Position numbers and translations under genes: made by a program
Shown here: piece by piece, positions 1 through 5,392 of the stretch
How positions within the stretch are numbered: the first letter of the stretch is position 1
Layout of the letters: each line of letters begins with the position of its first letter
DNA from: an uncultured Verrucomicrobiales bacterium
GTDB taxonomy: Bacteria > Verrucomicrobiota > Verrucomicrobiae > Limisphaerales > CANJSG01
DNA length: 5,392 nt
Assembly (NCBI GenBank): GCA_946480965.1
Contig: CAMLMI010000330.1
Coordinates: 1-5,392, forward strand
Reading direction: 5' to 3'
The notes under the pieces: generated by a model
Seen by the model: only the letters and a program-made list of their open reading frames with translations
What the model was told of the DNA's origin: nothing
The model's database searches: none

Positions 1-207
1 GCCGAGACGATCTATCTGGGCGATGAAGTGCGGGACGCGGAAGCGGCCCGCAGCGCCGGAGTGGACTTCGGCGCGGTGGCCTGGGGCCAACACCGGATCG
101 AGGCGCTCGCGGCCGAGAATCCGGCGCTGGTTTTCCATGCGGTGGAGGAGCTGATGGCCAAGCTGCCGGGGCCGACTCAGGACGGGATTCGATCGGAGCG
201 ACGCTGA
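1..207 (+). CDS. HAD-superfamily hydrolase, C-terminal fragment (5' end outside window)
   Basis: The first 68 codons read in frame 1 without a stop and end at TGA 205-207. The visible residues begin AETIYLGDEVRDAEAARSAG and continue into VDFGAVAWG. This is the C-terminal core of haloacid dehalogenase-type phosphatases of the phosphoglycolate phosphatase kind: a short beta strand, the motif IV acidic cluster GDxxxD (D8 and D12 of the fragment, which in the family bind the catalytic Mg2+), an 'AARxAG' helix, and a conserved AVxWG turn. The remaining 30 or so residues form the usual C-terminal helix. The nucleophile motif DxD, the cap domain and the motif III lysine lie upstream of the window, so the substrate cannot be named; sugar phosphates or phosphoglycolate are typical for the family. 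The next gene starts 138 bases downstream on the same strand. Family assignment is firm, the specific function unknown. Confidence 0.85.
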   Translation, partial: AETIYLGDEVRDAEAARSAGVDFGAVAWGQHRIEALAAENPALVFHAVEELMAKLPGPTQDGIRSERR

Positions 208-345
208 GGGGGCTGCGCTGAAGTTGCAGGCGCACCGGAGCGCGGCTGCCACCTCTTCTCCACTGCATCGTTCCGTCCGAGCCTCTCCGTTTCCCTTTTA
301 CCAAGAGCTGACACGCGGCGTTCCGCCATCGGCGAGTCTCGGCCC

Positions 346-990
346 ATGAAGATTCATCCTGCTGTCCTCATCGCCCTCTTGCTGGCCCAAGCCCGCGCCG
401 AAACGACGATTCCCGAGTCCTTTTCCGAAGCGAAGCCCGTCGTCACCGTCCCGATATTCGGCGAGATCGAATCGCTCCACGCCGAATACGTGCATCGCTT
501 CGAGAGCGCGCCGGGCTTCGGCGCGGGGCGCATCGCCCTGCCGGGGTTCCGGGAAACGGCGCCGACCCTGTCGTGGAACGGGGCCCGCTTCGATGCGCCG
601 CCGCCGCAACTGATCAGCCTCGAAGGCGCCCCCAAGGCGTATCTGCCGCTGTGGGGCGGACAAATCACGCTCCTGCAGATGACGAACCAAGCGCTCCGCA
701 GCCGGATGACGACGCGGCCGTTGACCGCGTTCGAGTCGAACGCGCTGCCGCGTTTGATGGCGGGCGCACCGCACGTCGTGTCCGACCCGGAGCCGGACGC
801 CGCGGACACCGGGACCAACGCGGCTCCGGCGCTGCGGATCTTGGCGCGTCTCGACGCCGGCCCGACCTGCGCCAAGTGCCACGGATGTCCGGAAGGCACG
901 TTGCTGGGAGCCTTCAGCTACACGCTCGAACCGAGGCCAGTATCCTCGAACGCGGCCAGCCCGGCCTTGATCGCGACGCGCTCCCGCTGA
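346..990 (+). CDS. Exported monoheme c-type cytochrome-like protein (CxxCH)
   Basis: This 214-residue protein begins with a Sec signal peptide: MKIHP, a hydrophobic run AVLIALLLAQ, and an A-R-A cleavage site after about residue 18, so it should act in the periplasm or at the outer membrane. Residues 175-179 are CAKCH, the covalent heme c attachment motif. The motif is followed by G-C-P-E-G and the stretch LLGAFSYTLEP, a pattern I associate with planctomycete and verrucomicrobial hypothetical proteins that carry one CxxCH near the C-terminus (from memory, not searched). The long segment 19-170 has no motif I recognise. A distal methionine ligand is not obvious: M121 and M138 precede the heme site. 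ATG 346 is the first start codon after the in-frame stop at 205-207 and gives a proper signal peptide, but no Shine-Dalgarno sequence precedes it. The electron-transfer partner is unknown, and no heme-handling gene is nearby. A non-redox heme-binding or sensor role is also possible. Confidence 0.75.
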   Translation: MKIHPAVLIALLLAQARAETTIPESFSEAKPVVTVPIFGEIESLHAEYVHRFESAPGFGAGRIALPGFRETAPTLSWNGARFDAPPPQLISLEGAPKAYLPLWGGQITLLQMTNQALRSRMTTRPLTAFESNALPRLMAGAPHVVSDPEPDAADTGTNAAPALRILARLDAGPTCAKCHGCPEGTLLGAFSYTLEPRPVSSNAASPALIATRSR

Positions 991-1009
991 ATTCCCGGAA
1001 AAAGAGAAT

Positions 1010-1045
1010 ACCGGCCGGAGACCCTGTCCCCGGCCGGTTTTAATT
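1010..1045. terminator. Bidirectional intrinsic terminator between convergent genes
   Basis: An 8-bp perfect GC stem, CCGGCCGG (1011-1018) with CCGGCCGG (1030-1037), is extended by an A1010-T1038 pair and encloses an 11-base loop. On the + strand it is followed by TTTTAATT (1038-1045), 20 bases after the stop codon of the heme protein. On the minus strand the same stem is followed by TATTCTCTTTTT (complement of 1010-999), a T-rich tract downstream of the carboxykinase stop at 1061. The hairpin fills most of the 70-base gap between two converging genes, so it plausibly ends both transcripts. The stem and the T tracts are seen directly; termination is inferred. Confidence 0.75.
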
Positions 1046-1060
1046 GAGCCTCGCGTCGCC

Positions 1061-4000
1061 TTACTTCAACGGGCTCACGCCGATGGTGCCAAGAAGTTCG
1101 CGGGTGTAGTCGGGGGCAGAGACGCGCTTGAACTGTTTCTTGGCCCAGGCGAGACGGCCGTGGATGTCGAGGCGACGGGCTTCGTCGGCGTAGTTCGGCT
1201 TGGATAGGAACTGTTCCAAATAGCCGATGTGGCGGTGCCAGAGGTCGGTGCGGCGCTGCTGGGTCTCCGCCAGGCGGGCCTGATACCAGTCGCTGGCCAG
1301 CACGGTTTCACGGTCGAAGAGCGCGCGGATCGCCGGATGGTCGAGGCCTTTGCCCTCGTAGTGGTCGTCGCGCATGATGTGCAGGAGCGCCTTGAGGGGC
1401 GGGCAGGCCAGTTCCACGCCGCCGTCGTTGAAGTAGTGGGCGGCGACGCGTTTCTGGGTGGCGACGATGACCTCCATGCCCTCGGCGAAGGTGTCCATGC
1501 ACTGGAGCTCGGGGCGCAGCATCTCGTCGGTGAAGACGGCGTGCGGGTGGTAGAAGACGCGGCCGAAGAAGGCGCGGACGAACCGGGCGGTGATGCGGCA
1601 GCCGAGGCGGCTGGAGAGCACCTTCTTGCCCTGGTGTTCAAAGTCCGGCACGGGCTCCAGATACTTCTCCTCCAGCAGGAACTTCGGGTCGCGTTCCGCC
1701 ACGGACATGCGGGACCAGACCTCGGGCACGATGAGGCTGACGTCGTGGTCCACGCGCACCTTGGGCCCGATGTGGCCGGCGGAGGTGACGAAGACGTCGG
1801 CACCGGTGAGGATGTTGCTCACGAGGGCGTCGTTCAGGTCGAGGATCGGCGGCAGGGCGTTGAAGGGGCCCTTGGTCAACGCGCCTTCGGAGCCCGCGCC
1901 CGTGGTGGAGGGCGACTTGCCGGTCATGGAGCAGATGAACTCCAGGAACGCCTCGGGCAGATCCATGTAGTGGATCGGATTGAAGACGGCCAGTGGCGGA
2001 ATCCCAGCGGCCTTGTCGGGCGGGTTGTTCCGGCGACCGGGCAGGACGGCGTTGACCGGCGTGTGGACGGGCTCGCCCGAAGGGATGCGGCGACGGAGGC
2101 GGAGGCTGACCTCGGCGAGGTGCTTCTCGCGCGGCATCTGGATGTCCGGCCGAATCTGGAGATAGCGCGGGTTCTTGGTCGGCTTGCCGTCCACGACGCG
2201 CGGCTTGGAGTTGCAGACGAAAAACTTCGGGCCCGATCCACCGGCCGCCGCCTTGGCGATGAGGTCGGCCATCGGTTCGGTGAACTTCACGTAGCCGATG
2301 GCGTCGTCGATCAGATCCTGCGCGTCGGCCTGGGTGAGCGGCGCGTAGTTCGAGAGGAAGTTGCCGGGCTGCGCCATGTCGTGCTCGGTCTGGTGGTCGT
2401 AGCCGGGGAGGATGGCGTCGTCGGGCCGCTGGAAGAGGCGCGCCTCGGTGTTCACGACGAACTTCACCGACGGGTTGTCGTATTCCGGATTCAAGCGGCT
2501 GACGGCGTCGGCCGGGACCACGGTGGTGGCGGAGATGTCGTCTTCCATCTGGAGCTTGGCGGCGGGATGGAAGTCCTTCCGCAGGCCGAAGACGCGCCAG
2601 GAACCGTCCTCATCATAGCCCACGCGGAGGTGCGCGGCGGCGAGCTTGCGGCCCTCGCATTTGAGCTCGTTGGCCGGGACGCCGTTGAGCACGTCCACGC
2701 TGAAGTGCTCCAGCCAGTTGTCGCCCCACTCGGGCTTGTAGTAGCGCTTCACCACATAGACCAGCTCCTTGATGTGGGTGGGGATGGAGCGGAGCCAGGC
2801 GTTGTATTCCTCCGTGTAGTCGTGGGAGCTGGGGGTGAGCAGCTTGATGACGGAGCCGAGGGACCGCTGGGCGCTGAGGATCGGGCGGCTGTCGGGCTTG
2901 TTCTTCGTCTTGTCGCGGAAACGATCGGAGAAGTCGCGCCGGAGGATTTCACCCACGGCGGCGAAGTCGTGCTCGGGATCGGCCACGAAGACCGGGCCCT
3001 GGATGATGGCGTCGCTGATGGCCTTGGAGATCTCCGATTTGCCGCCGCCGGAGACGGTGCACGGCTTGTGGCAGTAGGTCGGCTCCGCGACGGTGCCGAC
3101 GAGGCGCCACGAACGGTTGCCCGGCGGCTTTTCCAGATGGATGCGGTAGCCGGAAGGACGGACATAGGTGCGCCCCGCCAGCAGCTTGAGGCTGCGCTTC
3201 TGGCCTTCGCGCTCCCAGGTGATGCGCAACGCGCGGAGGTCGAAGTTCGCGGTCTCCGGCACGTAGATGACCTCGGGATGCGTCTTGTCCACGGCGTAGC
3301 CCTCGGGCTTCACGTCCATCAGGTCGCCGTGCAGGGCGATCATGGCGTCGAAGCTGTATTCGAGCTTCGGCGCGTGGAGCTGGCCGCTGTATTCCTCGCC
3401 GAGATCGTAGCTGGGGAAGACGAGCGCGCCGCCGGCATGTTCCTCCTCGCAGAGGCCCACGAGGTTCGCGGCGTAGCTGATCTGGGTCTTCACCTCCTTC
3501 TTGCAGTAGCCGAAGTAGTTGTCCGCGATGATCGTGACCATCACGCCCTTCTCGTTGCGGGCGGTGAGCTTGAAGGCGGAGCCGCCGTTGTAGAGCTCGT
3601 CCTCCTTCTTCCAGCACATGCCGTCGCGGCGCTGGCGTTCCGTGGCGCGGTCCCAGTGCGGCAGGCCCACGTCCTTCTTCTTCACCGTCACGAGGTGCGG
3701 CGCGAGGATCACGCAGCCGGTGTGGCCGGTCCAATGTTCGACATCCAGGCCCGCGTCGTTCTCCGGGAGGAAGGGATCGCCGGCGTTGCCGAAGATGCTC
3801 TCCACGAAGTCGAGGTTGCTCACGAGATTGCCCGGGGCGAAGAACCGCATCTCCATCGTCCGACGTTTGCCGTAGCCGGGCACTTCGGGGCAGACCACGG
3901 GCCGGATCAGCAGGGAGACGAAGCATTCCGCCTGTTCCTTCTGCGTGGCGGTGATGGGCAGGCGCAGCAGTTCGCGCGGCGGCTGGAGGGCGAGCTGGAG

Positions 4001-4498
4001 CATCTTGCCGTAGGTGGCGGCGGGCACCCCGAGCTTGTCGTCCGGCACGGGCAACCCGCCTTCGGCGATGTGGAAGACGCCGGCGGTGGTGCGGCGGTCC
4101 TTGGCCGGGTTGTGCAGCACGCCGTTGCGCAGGCGATAGGAGCTGATGATGTCGGAGACGAACTCGTCGCTGTCCGGCGGCAGGGACAACGCGCGGGCCA
4201 ACCCGGCCTGGTCGAGCACGAAGGTGTTCGACGGCAGCCGAGCGGGGACGCAGATGCCGTCGAGGTAGTCACCGAGGAACTGCTGGATGCGCCAATCGGC
4301 CGGGCAAAGATAATTGGCCAACAATCGGCTGGTTTCGCGGCTCCGGGCCAGGAGCTGTCCGGAGGCCTGTTGCAACGGTCCGGGCGGGATGGCCTGGAGC
4401 GTCGGGCACCCCAGCAGCGCGAGCCGGAGGTTGATCGACTGGAACAGGGTCAGCGATTCGGGCGGAACGGTCGCGGTCTCAGGTTTCGAGGTCATCAT
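1061..4498 (-). CDS. Pyrophosphate-type phosphoenolpyruvate carboxykinase (PPi-PEPCK) family protein
   Basis: About 1145 residues, cytosolic (no signal peptide or membrane segment). The size, near 128 kDa, fits the PPi-dependent PEP carboxykinases of Entamoeba and Propionibacterium (EC 4.1.1.38: PEP + CO2 + PPi = oxaloacetate + phosphate) and is about twice that of GTP- or ATP-PEPCK. Landmarks, numbered from ATG 4498: DNYFGYCKKEVKTQISYAAN at 326-345, whose K333/K334 may match the metal-binding lysine region of GTP-PEPCK; TVSGGGKSEISK at 481-492, in the place of the P-loop; FVADPEHDF at 504-512, about where the kinase-2 metal-binding aspartates fall; a Gly/Ser-rich loop SMTGKSPSTTGAGSEG at 857-872; TSAGHIGPKVRVDHD at 905-919. 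Starts: ATG 4498 or the adjacent ATG 4495; the frame also opens three codons earlier with TTG 4507. No clear Shine-Dalgarno decides between them. The frame is intact. It is isolated, convergent with the heme gene and divergent from the secreted-protein gene. Family from recalled motifs, not from a search. Confidence 0.75.
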   Translation of the reverse strand: MMTSKPETATVPPESLTLFQSINLRLALLGCPTLQAIPPGPLQQASGQLLARSRETSRLLANYLCPADWRIQQFLGDYLDGICVPARLPSNTFVLDQAGLARALSLPPDSDEFVSDIISSYRLRNGVLHNPAKDRRTTAGVFHIAEGGLPVPDDKLGVPAATYGKMLQLALQPPRELLRLPITATQKEQAECFVSLLIRPVVCPEVPGYGKRRTMEMRFFAPGNLVSNLDFVESIFGNAGDPFLPENDAGLDVEHWTGHTGCVILAPHLVTVKKKDVGLPHWDRATERQRRDGMCWKKEDELYNGGSAFKLTARNEKGVMVTIIADNYFGYCKKEVKTQISYAANLVGLCEEEHAGGALVFPSYDLGEEYSGQLHAPKLEYSFDAMIALHGDLMDVKPEGYAVDKTHPEVIYVPETANFDLRALRITWEREGQKRSLKLLAGRTYVRPSGYRIHLEKPPGNRSWRLVGTVAEPTYCHKPCTVSGGGKSEISKAISDAIIQGPVFVADPEHDFAAVGEILRRDFSDRFRDKTKNKPDSRPILSAQRSLGSVIKLLTPSSHDYTEEYNAWLRSIPTHIKELVYVVKRYYKPEWGDNWLEHFSVDVLNGVPANELKCEGRKLAAAHLRVGYDEDGSWRVFGLRKDFHPAAKLQMEDDISATTVVPADAVSRLNPEYDNPSVKFVVNTEARLFQRPDDAILPGYDHQTEHDMAQPGNFLSNYAPLTQADAQDLIDDAIGYVKFTEPMADLIAKAAAGGSGPKFFVCNSKPRVVDGKPTKNPRYLQIRPDIQMPREKHLAEVSLRLRRRIPSGEPVHTPVNAVLPGRRNNPPDKAAGIPPLAVFNPIHYMDLPEAFLEFICSMTGKSPSTTGAGSEGALTKGPFNALPPILDLNDALVSNILTGADVFVTSAGHIGPKVRVDHDVSLIVPEVWSRMSVAERDPKFLLEEKYLEPVPDFEHQGKKVLSSRLGCRITARFVRAFFGRVFYHPHAVFTDEMLRPELQCMDTFAEGMEVIVATQKRVAAHYFNDGGVELACPPLKALLHIMRDDHYEGKGLDHPAIRALFDRETVLASDWYQARLAETQQRRTDLWHRHIGYLEQFLSKPNYADEARRLDIHGRLAWAKKQFKRVSAPDYTRELLGTIGVSPLK

Positions 4499-4563
4499 GG
4501 CAGGCAAGGCCGGCGGAGTTGGGGCAACCCCGCCTTGGGCCGTGAGCCTAGGAATCCTCCCGC

Positions 4564-4579
4564 CGTGATGCCAGTCACG
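4564..4579. promoter_or_regulatory. CRP/FNR-family-like dyad, CGTGA-N6-TCACG
   Basis: The sequence CGTGATGCCAGTCACG is a perfect 5-bp dyad with a 6-base spacer. Its core GTGA-N6-TCAC is the same as the conserved core of cAMP receptor protein sites (TGTGA-N6-TCACA). It lies about 65 bases upstream of the carboxykinase ATG and over 200 bases from the divergent gene, so it would most naturally control the carboxykinase. A match of eight fixed bases can occur by chance, and the bound regulator is unknown in this organism. Confidence 0.35.
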
Positions 4580-4665
4580 AATCGGTCGTTTTCCCGCGAA
4601 TTTCCCGGGCCAAAATTTCCCCCATCGCTGGCGCGTTCCGGCGCGCCTGTCGCGGAGCGGACGCC

Positions 4666-4683
4666 CTGTCCAAACTTGGACAG
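4666..4683. promoter_or_regulatory. Perfect 18-base interrupted palindrome, putative operator
   Basis: CTGTCCAA and TTGGACAG are exact inverted repeats separated by AC. Allowing one mismatched pair (4665/4684), the symmetry continues for three more pairs, C4662-G4687, G4663-C4686 and C4664-G4685, giving a 26-base near-palindrome. The length, tight spacing and position midway between divergent starts suggest the site of a homodimeric helix-turn-helix regulator. It is 104 bases from the + strand start and 169 bases from the minus strand start. It does not match an operator that I can name. Confidence 0.5.
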
Positions 4684-4693
4684 CGCGCCGCTT

Positions 4694-4708
4694 CCCCGCT
4701 TTTCGGGG
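4694..4708. repeat. Small GC hairpin CCCCG-CTTTT-CGGGG
   Basis: A 5-bp perfect stem with a 5-base loop lies 11 bases downstream of the 18-base palindrome and about 80 bases before the + strand start. No T run follows on the + strand, so it is not a classical terminator. It may be part of the regulatory region or simply GC-rich background. Confidence 0.3.
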
Positions 4709-4731
4709 CGGATCACTCGATTGGGTAACTG

Positions 4732-4759
4732 TTGGCGGGTCGCAAGGCCGGGCTAGGTT
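4732..4759 (+). promoter_or_regulatory. Weak candidate promoter for the secreted-protein gene
   Basis: TTGGCG (4732-4737) and TAGGTT (4754-4759, fitting TAnnnT) are separated by 16 bases and would start transcription about 20 bases before ATG 4787. Both hexamers are weak matches to a sigma-70 consensus, so this is only the best candidate in the interval. Confidence 0.2.
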
Positions 4760-4786
4760 GTCGTCGATTCAACCCAAGCTCATCGG

Positions 4787-5392
4787 ATGCCACGTTTCGC
4801 GCCCCTCTTCGTTCGGTCCGGAAAAACCCTCTGCTGGCTGGCGGCGCTGCTCCTGCCCCGCCTGCTCGGAGCGCAGACGTTGTCGCTGACCAACGGCGTC
4901 CACACCCGCACGGCCCTGACCAACACCGCCGTCACCCTGGGCGGGGCCACGGAGCTGCGCCTGACCACGACCAACGCTCCCCTGCCCGGCAGCACGGTCA
5001 ACCTGACCTCGCCCGAGTCCTGGCTGGTCTTCGCCAATCTCCGTCCTTCCGCCGTCTCGGCTTCGTATCTGGGCCAGGTCCGCGTCAACGGCGCGACCGC
5101 CGTCGCGGGCGGGAACGTGCGCCTGGAACAGTTCGGCATGGGCAGCGTGGTCATCCCCCATGCGCCGTCGTTCAAGCCGCTGGAGGTCTTCACCGGCGAG
5201 AATTTCACCGGCCCCTCGGCCACGCTCGGCCCCTACACCTACCACACCAACGCCGCGCTCGGGCCGATGCTGCGGAACATCGCCTCCTTCCGGCTCAAGC
5301 GCGGGTATGCGGCCACCTTCGCGCGGAACGCCGACGGCTCGGGCGGCAGCGAGGTTTTCGTGGCCCAGGACGGCGACCTCGATGTGGGCGTG
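4787..5392 (+). CDS. Secreted beta-rich protein, N-terminal part; possible ancillary domain of a glycoside hydrolase (3' end outside window)
   Basis: ATG 4787 opens 202 codons that run to the window end without a stop. Residues 1-29 form a Sec signal peptide: basic n-region with R3, R10 and K13, hydrophobic core around 14-27, and cleavage after LGA. The mature protein (TLSLTNGVHTRTALTNTAVT and on) is rich in Thr, Asn, Val and Leu, typical of extracellular beta-sandwich domains. Residues 133-180, from EVFTGENFTGPSATLGPY through NIASFRLKRGYAATFA, resemble a beta/gamma-crystallin Greek-key repeat (aromatic, F-x-G, then S-x-R-x-x-x-G-Y). FVAQDGDLDV follows at 191-200. From memory, this N-terminal arrangement occurs in myxobacterial and verrucomicrobial secreted proteins that continue into a 'glycosyl hydrolase catalytic core' (GH128-like) domain. 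That part would lie beyond the window, so the enzyme activity cannot be confirmed. No Shine-Dalgarno is visible. Confidence 0.7.
   Translation, partial: MPRFAPLFVRSGKTLCWLAALLLPRLLGAQTLSLTNGVHTRTALTNTAVTLGGATELRLTTTNAPLPGSTVNLTSPESWLVFANLRPSAVSASYLGQVRVNGATAVAGGNVRLEQFGMGSVVIPHAPSFKPLEVFTGENFTGPSATLGPYTYHTNAALGPMLRNIASFRLKRGYAATFARNADGSGGSEVFVAQDGDLDVGV

Larger units (their letters stand above)
4499..4786. other. Divergent intergenic control region
   Basis: The 288 bases between the carboxykinase start (minus) and the secreted-protein start (+) must hold the promoters of both genes. The region contains the two dyads listed separately, a GC hairpin at 4694-4708, and a patch relatively rich in A and T around 4589-4620. 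No strong sigma-70-type promoter pair is evident for the carboxykinase. Short open frames here (for example the minus-strand frame at 4495-4716) have no supporting start signal or recognisable product and are not called. Confidence 0.6.

Noticed and set aside
208..345. Possible promoter or terminator in the gap between the HAD gene and the heme gene, including a TGCGC/GCGCA inverted repeat at 214-234.
   Set aside because: The stem is only 5 bp with an 11-base loop and no T tract, and no convincing -35/-10 pair is visible.
298..899. Two minus-strand open frames of 181-194 codons opposite the heme protein gene.
   Set aside because: Their products are Arg/Gly/Ala/Pro- or Ser-rich and carry no motif, whereas the + strand frame has a signal peptide and CxxCH.
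2949..3926. A 325-codon minus-strand frame within the carboxykinase gene in another frame.
   Set aside because: The product is extremely Arg/Pro/Gly-rich, as expected for an out-of-frame reading of high-GC coding DNA; the carboxykinase frame is continuous through it.
4630..4647. GGCGCG/CGCGCC inverted repeat in the divergent region.
   Set aside because: Six-base all-G/C symmetry is common by chance in such GC-rich DNA, and it has no flanking T tract or other context.
1229..4756. A 1175-codon open frame on the + strand, antisense to almost the entire carboxykinase gene.
   Set aside because: Its first codon position pairs with the third position of the minus-strand gene, which is strongly G/C. 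Stops would require TTA, CTA or TCA codons in the real gene, and these are avoided. The product is rich in G, A, V, D, E and H without any recognisable domain, the typical look of a shadow frame.
4769..5245. Minus-strand open frames opposite the secreted-protein gene.
   Set aside because: The + strand frame has a clear signal peptide and ordered beta-rich sequence; the antisense products have low-complexity Gly/Arg composition.

Overview
The window looks like ordinary chromosomal DNA from a high-GC Gram-negative bacterium, probably of the Verrucomicrobiota or the wider Planctomycetes-Verrucomicrobia group. The reasons are strong G/C bias at third codon positions, two proteins with classical Sec signal peptides, no clear Shine-Dalgarno sequence before any of the three visible gene starts, and resemblance of the last protein to secreted verrucomicrobial proteins. 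The taxonomic call is inference: there is no rRNA or marker gene here. I see no transposase, integrase, phage gene, tRNA, rRNA or CRISPR array.

Layout: (1) 1-207, the C-terminal end of a HAD-superfamily hydrolase on the + strand. (2) 208-345, a short gap without a convincing signal. (3) 346-990, a small exported protein with one c-type heme motif (CAKCH), + strand. (4) 1010-1045, a GC-rich hairpin with T-rich flanks on both sides, placed between two convergent genes and probably terminating both. (5) 1061-4498, minus strand, a protein of about 1145 residues that I assign to the pyrophosphate-dependent phosphoenolpyruvate carboxykinase family. It is the main content of the window. (6) 4499-4786, a divergent intergenic region with a GTGA-N6-TCAC dyad resembling a CRP/FNR-family site, a perfect 18-base interrupted palindrome (CTGTCCAA-AC-TTGGACAG) and a small GC hairpin. 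(7) 4787-5392, the N-terminal 202 codons of a secreted beta-rich protein that runs off the end. It may be the ancillary N-terminus of a glycoside hydrolase, with a beta/gamma-crystallin-like segment.

The genes do not form an obvious pathway. The carboxykinase is flanked by a convergent neighbour on one side and a divergent neighbour on the other, so it appears to be a single-gene transcription unit. It would interconvert PEP and oxaloacetate using pyrophosphate/phosphate instead of a nucleotide, linking glycolysis/gluconeogenesis to the TCA cycle. The dyads in the divergent region could control it, the secreted-protein gene, or both. A 3.5-kb open frame antisense to the carboxykinase is explained by codon bias and is not called as a gene.
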